Below, one piece after another: positions 58,033 to 64,000 of a stretch of 64,000 nucleotides of DNA. The translations under genes were made by a program, and so were the position numbers. Location of the stretch: contig JACRKZ010000138.1 of NCBI GenBank assembly GCA_016235455.1, forward strand, positions 1-64,000, in the 5' to 3' direction. The notes under the pieces are model-generated. The model was not told the origin of the DNA. It ran no database searches and saw nothing but the letters and a program-made list of their open reading frames with translations. Position 1 is the first letter of the stretch; each line of letters begins with the position of its first letter. Source of the stretch: Armatimonadota bacterium (GTDB taxonomy: Bacteria > Armatimonadota > UBA10988).

Positions 58033-59982
58033 ATGCAGCCGCCGCAGAGCACGTGCCAGCCCAGCGCCGCGCCGCTCTCCTGGTGGCGGTTCGCCCGCGC
58101 GGTGGTCACCGCCGGGCTGCTGCTGCCGCTCATGGCCTACTGGGCCGCCGACCAGGGCATCGACGTCATCCTCTCGCTCATGGTCCCGCCCATCGGCGCC
58201 ATTCTGCTGCTGGTCATGCTCAACCTGGCGCTGACCCGCGTCGTGCCCAAGCTGGCCTACAGCGTGGAGGAACTGATCCTGGTCTACGGCATGTTGGCCG
58301 TGGGCACCGCCGTGGCCTCGGAGTGGATGGACTGCATCACCAAGCAGGTCACCGGCTACGCGCTGTTCGCCACCGAGGGCAACCGCTTCGCCGAGCTGAT
58401 GAGCCCGCACCTGCCGCGCCTGCTGTTCTTCCGTGAGGATACGCACCTCAAGGACTACCTGGCCGGCGGCGGCGGCTGGGAGAGCCTGCGCGCCAACTGG
58501 CGCCTGTGGGCCCGACCCATCCTCGGCTGGACCTTCCTGACCAGCAGCCTGGCGCTGGCCATGCTCAGCATCAACAGCCTCATGCGCCGGCAATGGACGC
58601 AGCAGGAACGGCTGTCCTTCCCCTGCATCCAGTTCCCCTATGCGCTGGTCGAGGCGTCTGGCCCCAACCGCCCCTCGCTGTGGCGCGATCCGGCGCTGTG
58701 GTACGCCTTCGCGGCCATGGCGGCCATCGACTTCGCCAACGGCCTGTCCTTCCTCTACCCCGGCCTGCCGCGCATCAACGTGCGCTTCCTGGGCGACCTC
58801 AACCTGCTGTTCACCTCGCCGCCCTGGAACGCCACGGGCTGGACCCCGGTCGGCCTGTTCCCCTTCATCGTGGCCATGTCCACCTTCCTACCCACCGACC
58901 TCATGGCCTCGATGGTCGTCTTCTACTGGCTGCGCAAGGCCATGCAGATCGTCGCCTTCCAGATGGGCTACCCCCAAGGCGTGTTCGGCGGCGGCTACCT
59001 GGTGCCCAGCCCACCGTATTTCGGCGAGCAGACCTGGGGCGCATTCCTCGGTCTGTTCCTCACCGCGCTCTGGCTGGCCCGCGACCACCTGCGCGCCGCC
59101 TGGCAGCGCGTTCGCCTGGGCGGCAGCGACGAGGGCGATGTCAAGCCGCGCTGGGCGCTGGCCGGGCTGATAATTGGCTGGGCCGGCTGCGTGTTCGTCG
59201 GCCAGCTCTGCGGCCTGCCGGTCTGGTTCGGCATCCTCTACATCGGGCTGTTCCTGGCCTTCAGCACCGCCCTGACCCGGATGCGCGCCGAACTGGGTCC
59301 GCCGACGCACGAGATGGCCTGGCTGGGGCCCAACCAACTCGTGGTGGACCTGATGGGCACCCAGGGCATGACCCACCGCCGGCTGGTGGGCCTGAGCACC
59401 ACCTTCTACCTGTTCAACCGCATCCACCGCACCCACCCCATGCCGCACCAACTCGAAGGCATGAAGCTGGCCGAACGCGGCGGCGCCGACCAGCGTTGGA
59501 TGGCCGTGGCGCTGCTCCTGGCGGCCATCCTTGGCGCGCTGGCGGCGCATTGCGTGCGTATCTACCTGGGCTACCGCTGGGGCGCCGGTGGCGATGGCTG
59601 GGCTCAGACCAGCGTGGTCAACGACCTGCTCACCAACCCGCGCCGTCCCAACGCCACCGCCCTGGGCTTCGTGGGCGTCGGCGCGGGCACGGTGCTGCTG
59701 CTCAACCTGCTGCGCTTCCGCCTGGCCTGGTGGCCGCTGCATCCGGTGGGCTATGCGCTGGCCATGAACTTCGGCGTCGACTACTACTGGTTCTCACTGC
59801 TGGTGGCCATGGCGCTCAATCTGGCGCGTGCCGACGTATTCCATTTCGATCAATGGGCGGTTGGGGTGGATGCAGTAGAACATCGGCAGATTCCCTTGCG
59901 GACAGTCAGTTGGGATGGTACACTCCGCAGTGTTTTGTATGGCAATCGCAGTATCGGTGCATACCGAGCGGCTGCGACCTGA
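58033..59982 (+). CDS. DUF6785-like polytopic membrane protein with replaced C-terminus
   Basis: 649 residues, about a dozen hydrophobic helices (VVTAGLLLPLMAYWAADQGIDVILSLMVPPIGAILLLVMLNLALTR..VEELILVYGMLAVGTAVASEWM). Conserved-looking blocks are RMRAELGPPTHEMAWLGPNQLVVDLMGTQGM, HRTHPMPHQLEGMKLAER and WWPLHPVGYALAMNFGVDYYWFSLLVAM. This matches the large DUF6784/DUF6785 membrane proteins I recall from Armatimonadota and Planctomycetota; function unknown. After about residue 598 (base 59826) the expected helix with RYGG-type sequence is absent and the frame runs into ARADVFHFDQWAVGVDAVEHRQ.., with a change in codon use. The gene is probably truncated by the insertion that follows. Confidence 0.7.
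   Translation: MQPPQSTCQPSAAPLSWWRFARAVVTAGLLLPLMAYWAADQGIDVILSLMVPPIGAILLLVMLNLALTRVVPKLAYSVEELILVYGMLAVGTAVASEWMDCITKQVTGYALFATEGNRFAELMSPHLPRLLFFREDTHLKDYLAGGGGWESLRANWRLWARPILGWTFLTSSLALAMLSINSLMRRQWTQQERLSFPCIQFPYALVEASGPNRPSLWRDPALWYAFAAMAAIDFANGLSFLYPGLPRINVRFLGDLNLLFTSPPWNATGWTPVGLFPFIVAMSTFLPTDLMASMVVFYWLRKAMQIVAFQMGYPQGVFGGGYLVPSPPYFGEQTWGAFLGLFLTALWLARDHLRAAWQRVRLGGSDEGDVKPRWALAGLIIGWAGCVFVGQLCGLPVWFGILYIGLFLAFSTALTRMRAELGPPTHEMAWLGPNQLVVDLMGTQGMTHRRLVGLSTTFYLFNRIHRTHPMPHQLEGMKLAERGGADQRWMAVALLLAAILGALAAHCVRIYLGYRWGAGGDGWAQTSVVNDLLTNPRRPNATALGFVGVGAGTVLLLNLLRFRLAWWPLHPVGYALAMNFGVDYYWFSLLVAMALNLARADVFHFDQWAVGVDAVEHRQIPLRTVSWDGTLRSVLYGNRSIGAYRAAAT
59896..59924 (+). promoter_or_regulatory. 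Sigma-70-type promoter of the KAP operon
   Basis: TTGCGG, 17-bp spacer, TACACT, about 128 nt upstream of the KAP NTPase ATG. The leader between shows no obvious ORF or hairpin. Confidence 0.5.
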
Positions 59983-60051
59983 CGTGCTCAGATCGAGGGC
60001 TGTGCTGTGGGGCGGACAGTCTGGGCGGGAGCAGCGCACACAGGAGGGGCG

Positions 60052-61395
60052 ATGAGCAACCACCAAGAGGCGGATCCGGCTGCTGCGACCGGGGGGCAGT
60101 TCGTGATCGAGTTGCGTGACGCGTCTTCGGAGCCGCTCCAGGCAGAGCAGATGCTCGACACGTGGAGCGAGTTCGAGCGGGTGCTGCTTCGCGTCAGGCC
60201 ACCATACAGTATTGCGGTGGACGGCGTATGGGGCAGCGGCAAGACCAAGCTGCTGCGCGGGCTGTTCGCGAGTGCGAGCCAGTCGTGGCCTTGCGTCTGG
60301 TTCAGCGCCTGGGAGTACGCAATCTGCAGCGTACCTATCGTGCCAGCGATGCTCCGCAAGATAAGCGCCGTCCACGCAGCCGCGCTGAATGGGCGTGTTG
60401 CTAGGACTCTTCTATGGGGCGGGGCGGCAACCGCGGCGGATGCAGCGGCGAAATTCATGGGGCTTGGCACACCGCTGAGCGATCTGGTTGCGGCCAAGGC
60501 CAAACTCACCAAGGCCGAGGCAGAGCTACTGAACACGAAGTTCGCGCTGTACAAGGATCCCGTCGAAGCCATCAAGCGGGACTTCTTGTACCTGTCGGGG
60601 CGCATCGCCACCAAGTCCCAGGCCAATCCCGACGGAAGGCCGCTGCTTGTGTTCATGGACGACCTCGATCGTCTTGTACCGGACGAAGCGTTGACCGCCC
60701 TGCAAGGAGTGCGGTCACTTCTTGCGTGCTGGCGAACAGACGAGTTCGCGGCCGACGACGAGCGCAGGATCTACGGCTACGACCTCCCTCCACGTGCTCC
60801 AGTCATCTTCATCTGCGCGGCCGACCTAGGGAGCATCAGGGCAGCCGTCGCCGCTCGGTACAAGGAGGCCACGGCCAGCTTGCCAGAGCTGCCACACTCG
60901 TTTGTCAACAAGCTGTTCGCTCTGCGCTTCTTCGTCCCGGTTCTGCAGCGCGAACCGCTGGCAGCCATGCTTGAGGGGCGGTTCTCTGCCGTCTCGGGAC
61001 AGCGTAGCTCGTGGAACTGGCGTGGACTCCTCGATTGCGTGCCGGACGACCCCCAGTACCAGTACCGCACGCTGCTATACGCTGCCGATCTTGCGTCATT
61101 GATGTATGAGCATCTCTGCTGCGCCGACAGCGACCAGAGACTCCTGTTCTTCGCGGCCCTCATAGCCCAGACGACGCCGCACGACATAGGTATGGTGGCA
61201 GAAGCCGTTCTCCAAAGCAGCGGTGTTGACAGCCCTTTGCGCCGCGAGCTAGACTTGGCCGCAGCCGCGCTGGGCAGCGCAGAGCACACGGCGAATCGCC
61301 AGCGCCTCGCCCAACTACTGCTCCTCACCGCCGCGTGGGCTGTCTCAGGAACTGACTACACTACAAAGGGAAGCCGAGATGGCCGTCAAGGTTGA
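60052..61395 (+). CDS. KAP-family P-loop NTPase
   Basis: 447 residues. Walker A VDGVWGSGKTKLLRG (about residues 58-65), the KAP-type WFSAWEYA motif (about 83-90) and Walker B PLLVFMDDLDRLVPDEAL (about 198-213) are in KAP order and spacing. A weakly hydrophobic insertion between them (TLLWGGAATAADAAAKFMGLG) may be the membrane-associated insert common in the family. APVIFICAADLGSIRAAVAARY resembles the sensor region, and an all-helical C-terminus follows. KAP NTPases include PifA, which excludes phage T7. AGGAGG directly precedes ATG 60052. It overlaps the next gene by 17 nt. Confidence 0.85.
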   Translation: MSNHQEADPAAATGGQFVIELRDASSEPLQAEQMLDTWSEFERVLLRVRPPYSIAVDGVWGSGKTKLLRGLFASASQSWPCVWFSAWEYAICSVPIVPAMLRKISAVHAAALNGRVARTLLWGGAATAADAAAKFMGLGTPLSDLVAAKAKLTKAEAELLNTKFALYKDPVEAIKRDFLYLSGRIATKSQANPDGRPLLVFMDDLDRLVPDEALTALQGVRSLLACWRTDEFAADDERRIYGYDLPPRAPVIFICAADLGSIRAAVAARYKEATASLPELPHSFVNKLFALRFFVPVLQREPLAAMLEGRFSAVSGQRSSWNWRGLLDCVPDDPQYQYRTLLYAADLASLMYEHLCCADSDQRLLFFAALIAQTTPHDIGMVAEAVLQSSGVDSPLRRELDLAAAALGSAEHTANRQRLAQLLLLTAAWAVSGTDYTTKGSRDGRQG

Positions 61396-62368
61396 GGCAA
61401 CCGAGCAGGTCCGACAACACAAAGCCGTGTGGGTGGCTTGGCCTACCGCGGCCATGGAGTCGACGGAGGCTCCGCCTGAGCCGCTCGGCCCCGTGCGGCC
61501 AGGAGCGCCGATTGGCGAAGCAGACCCCTTTGCCGACCAGCCTGACGAACCGCACCTCGTCTTCCGCGGCCTGCTCCACAACGGTCGTGATGACCTGCCT
61601 AAGGATCTCGCGATCCTGGTCACGCTGCCCCTGCAGGCGGACCTGCAGTCCGAGGGCGAGGCTGGTGCTACGCCGTTGACAGAGCGTGCTGAGGCAGCTG
61701 TCGAGACGCCAAGGACAAAAGGCTGCACTACTCTGGGGCAGAACGCCGACGAGTCCTGGCCGGACTGTGGCGCTGTTCGCCTCTACCTGACAGGCAAGAA
61801 GCACCACAGAGTGGCCTACCGGCTGGTGATGCAATGCCGCGGCTCCAATGCTCTGCGCGACACGTGCCAGTTCCACCGGGCGCTGGGGAGCGAGACCAAC
61901 AGGCACTACAGCGTTCGGTCGTGGAAGGACGAGATCGATGCGGCACCACTGCACCACTGCGAGGTGACCGCCGATGACGGGTGCTCGTTGACCGGGCCGG
62001 AAATGCCGGCAACGATCCAGGCCCTGGCCTCGCAAGTGTGGGAGCACGGCCGCGGTTTGCGTACACCGGACATCGATGCGCAGCGCAGCGCGCGGCACCT
62101 TGAGGACATTGCCGTCGGTCAGGCCAGTCCCGTCGGGTCGTCTCGGTCGGCAGTGGTCGAGGCAGTACTGGTTAGGCCGGTGGAGGCGCTGACCATCGCT
62201 CGAGTGCTCGGCTCTATCGGTGACGATCTCTGCGTTAAGGTGACCGGGAGTTACCTCGGCTCCGAGGCAGGCCAGGCATTGAGGGTCCGAATCGACGATG
62301 AGGCAGCCCGGAGGGAGGACTATCGACGGTCAGGTGGTTCAGGCGCCGAGGATCAGGACAGATCATGA
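61379..62368 (+). CDS. Unrecognised 329-aa protein of the KAP operon
   Basis: No family recognised. The N-terminus has a conserved-looking VKVEATEQVRQHKAVWVAW, then a Pro/Glu-rich linker (about 26-55), then an alpha/beta-like stretch (LVFRGLLHNGRDDLPKDLAILVTLPLQ, GAVRLYLTGKKHHRVAYRLVMQCRG) and a second half ending in a charged tail. No signal peptide, membrane helix or zinc cluster is visible. It overlaps the KAP gene by 17 nt and the next gene by 4 nt (ATGA), so it is made in step with both and is likely an adaptor or effector of one complex. Confidence 0.75.
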   Translation: MAVKVEATEQVRQHKAVWVAWPTAAMESTEAPPEPLGPVRPGAPIGEADPFADQPDEPHLVFRGLLHNGRDDLPKDLAILVTLPLQADLQSEGEAGATPLTERAEAAVETPRTKGCTTLGQNADESWPDCGAVRLYLTGKKHHRVAYRLVMQCRGSNALRDTCQFHRALGSETNRHYSVRSWKDEIDAAPLHHCEVTADDGCSLTGPEMPATIQALASQVWEHGRGLRTPDIDAQRSARHLEDIAVGQASPVGSSRSAVVEAVLVRPVEALTIARVLGSIGDDLCVKVTGSYLGSEAGQALRVRIDDEAARREDYRRSGGSGAEDQDRS

Positions 62369-63996
62369 CACCAACGCCCGTTGCGCGACAGCCGCTCGGC
62401 TGGCACAGCTGGCTGGCCGCCCAGTTGGGCGAGCTTGCGCTCGGCCCCCTTGTCGAGCAGGCGGCCACCTACGTCCGACATGTCTTCATCGATCCGCAGA
62501 AGCGCGCGCCAGAGGGCCAGCTGCAAGCCTTCAGAGCCTCCGAACACAAGGGGCATGAGTATCCCGACCTTTGGATGAACAGCATAGTCTACATGTCTCT
62601 ATGGAAGCTGTGCCACGGAGTTGGCGACTACTCGTTCACTGGTGTTCCAGGGATAGACACGCAGACGCAGCAAGACATCAATGAGCTGTGGGCCTATGGC
62701 GTTGGTTGGATGGACGATACGGCGCGCGGCGCGCAGTTCTGTCTTCCTGGCGGCAATGACAGCCCGGATGACTATGGCCAAGCAGGTGTGTCGAACACCT
62801 TCTCCCTCGCAATGTACGTGTTCGTGCGCTCTCACTTCGCGCGCGGCAAGGAGTTCGACCTCGGCACCAACCTTGAGCCAGCATTCGTCAGCCCCGCCGT
62901 GCCGGTCCAAGCCGTGCGGATGTTGCTGCAGACCCGGAGCGGCAATGGCTGGTGGCAGACCCAGGCCCGAGCAGACGGTCGCGGGTGGATGCGCGACGCA
63001 GCTACCGGCGATGAGCGCACAGACAGATACGACGTTCAGGCAACAGCGGTTGCGGTCTCGGCTCTCGGTGACTGGTTGGTCACTATTGGCCAGCATCGCA
63101 GATGGCAGTTCACTCGTTGGCTCACCGAGAAGGGGCTCCTCGCCTCGAATCTGCCACCCATTCACCGAGCTGCCCAGCGGGACTGGCTGCTTCGCACATC
63201 GCGCCACCAGTTCTGGGAGGACGACGACTGGCTCAAGAGGGCGACAGAGCTACGTTGGTCGGAGGCCGACCGAGCCGGCCTGCTGACTGACGAACTCCGA
63301 CAGAAGTGGTATGAGACGGCCGAAGTAGCTGAAGCTGCGGTGGCGCAGAGAAACGGCGTCACGCCCGTCGAGTGGATTGGGCTATGCCAGAGCGTTCGGC
63401 AGGCCCGAGACGATGGCATCGGGCAACTGGTCAGCGCACGCCTGGACCGGGGCGATTGGCCGCGGTGGTTCGACTCAGCCGCCAACGAGTACGGCGGCTA
63501 TGGCGACATCCTCGTCGCCTGTGATGTTCTATACGCACTGGACCGCTTCGGCGGACGGGCCGGCAAGGACGTCAGCAGCCTGGTCGACGATGGCTGCTCG
63601 TACCTCTGGCGCGAGGCAGGCTTGTCCGATCCAGATCGGCTCCCACTATGGCCGTCGGAACACCAGCCGGGCCTCGCCGCCGGGCAACCTGGCGGCGAGG
63701 AGGACAGCCGCCGGGTGGAGGAAGTCGCTCGCGTGTGCGCCGTACTGTTCAGAGCCAGGTACGCCGTCTACTTCCCCGCCCTCCTGCGGGGACTCAGTTG
63801 GCTGCTCCGTACCTCAATCCGCGACGCCGCCCCAGACCCCGACGGCCACGTTGGCCTCAAGCACGTCTGGGCGCTCTATGCCCTCATCGAAATACTACGG
63901 CGGCACGACATCTACCAGCAAGGGTACGAGCAGACGACGGAGCGGATGTTGGCCCCTAGTCGTGACTGGGTGCCCTCAGGCCCACTTGGATGCTGA
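62365..63996 (+). CDS. 543-aa putative alpha/alpha-toroid protein of the KAP operon
   Basis: Mostly helical protein with aromatic/glycine-rich repeats: NGWWQTQARADGRGWMRD..DVQATAVAVSALGDWL (about 194-237) and NEYGGYGDILVACDVLYALDRFGG (about 385-408), with further W/G turns at GVGWMDDTARG and DGHVGLKHVWALYALIEILRR. The spacing resembles prenyltransferase/squalene-cyclase repeats of an alpha6 toroid, but the DxDD and QW motifs of true cyclases are not evident, so a glycan or lipid-binding or catalytic role is open. Its ATG overlaps the upstream stop. A TGATG at its own stop could start a fourth gene. Confidence 0.7.
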   Translation: MTPTPVARQPLGWHSWLAAQLGELALGPLVEQAATYVRHVFIDPQKRAPEGQLQAFRASEHKGHEYPDLWMNSIVYMSLWKLCHGVGDYSFTGVPGIDTQTQQDINELWAYGVGWMDDTARGAQFCLPGGNDSPDDYGQAGVSNTFSLAMYVFVRSHFARGKEFDLGTNLEPAFVSPAVPVQAVRMLLQTRSGNGWWQTQARADGRGWMRDAATGDERTDRYDVQATAVAVSALGDWLVTIGQHRRWQFTRWLTEKGLLASNLPPIHRAAQRDWLLRTSRHQFWEDDDWLKRATELRWSEADRAGLLTDELRQKWYETAEVAEAAVAQRNGVTPVEWIGLCQSVRQARDDGIGQLVSARLDRGDWPRWFDSAANEYGGYGDILVACDVLYALDRFGGRAGKDVSSLVDDGCSYLWREAGLSDPDRLPLWPSEHQPGLAAGQPGGEEDSRRVEEVARVCAVLFRARYAVYFPALLRGLSWLLRTSIRDAAPDPDGHVGLKHVWALYALIEILRRHDIYQQGYEQTTERMLAPSRDWVPSGPLGC

Positions 63997-64000
63997 TGGG

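Larger units (their letters stand above)
59826..64000. other. Putative accessory island, left boundary inside the DUF6785-like gene
   Basis: From about 59826 third-position GC bias drops and codon choice becomes mixed, in contrast to the preceding 59 kb. The upstream gene loses its conserved end at the same point. The block holds a promoter and a coupled operon of rare genes. No integrase, transposase, tRNA or direct repeat is visible at this edge; the other edge lies beyond the window. Confidence 0.55.

Noticed and set aside
59826-60052. Integrase or att site at the island edge
   Set aside because: No tRNA end, direct repeat or recombinase frame is visible in this interval.

Overview
The window is 64 kb of GC-rich bacterial chromosome, mostly densely packed single genes and short operons on both strands. 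It resembles an Armatimonadota-type genome. That is inference from gene content: three type IV pilin-like secreted proteins with the [34 protein letters not shown] leader and a QYxQDYDE motif, SLH-domain and beta-barrel envelope proteins that suggest a diderm, two Tat-exported DUF362 proteins, a DUF2961 protein, a DUF6785-like membrane protein, and many secreted glycoside hydrolases without SusC/SusD partners. No rRNA, tRNA or CRISPR array was seen.

Layout. 1-2.7 kb: sulfate ABC transporter cysT(partial)-cysW-cysA. 2.7-13.3 kb: an SLH protein, then secreted glycan-processing enzymes (GH92 mannosidase, GH36-like galactosidase, a five-bladed propeller hydrolase, a TIM-barrel hydrolase) and a hicAB toxin-antitoxin pair. 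13.3-20 kb: a beta-barrel protein, MetY with a decayed pseudopilin upstream, a metzincin protease with an NPCBM domain, a GH29 fucosidase and a pilin-like protein. 20-27.3 kb: DUF362, DUF6599-like and DUF433 genes, a P2-type ATPase, a frameshifted pseudogene, a second DUF362 gene and an HD hydrolase. 27.4-42.1 kb: DUF2961 lipoprotein, MrfA/YprA-like helicase, PfkB kinase, beta-helix protein, then CysS, NurA-like nuclease, NTP transferase and the NAD(P)HX repair enzyme. 42.2-46.1 kb: nuoA-C-D-E-F, notably without nuoB. 46.3-59.8 kb: two tandem pilin-like genes, a CcdA/DsbD-like membrane thiol protein, SerS, a stand-alone AICAR transformylase, metX-metW, LepA, a low-complexity secreted protein and a DUF6785-like membrane protein.

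From about 59.83 kb to the end the sequence changes character: GC bias at third positions is weaker, codon use is mixed, and the DUF6785-like frame runs into an unrelated tail. This looks like the left edge of an inserted accessory block. It carries one tightly coupled operon behind its own promoter: a KAP-family P-loop NTPase, an unrecognised 329-residue protein, and a 543-residue protein that may be an alpha/alpha-toroid (terpene-cyclase or prenyltransferase-like fold). A stop/start TGATG at the window edge hints at a fourth gene. I consider this the best candidate for an undescribed system, possibly antiviral or conflict-related.

Functional themes are sulfur and methionine metabolism (CysTWA, MetY, MetX-MetW, CysS), extracellular glycan breakdown, respiration and envelope biogenesis. 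Convergent gene pairs are often separated by strong inverted repeats; two of these share the same GGTGTCAGG..CCGTTTTC core and appear to be copies of one dispersed element.
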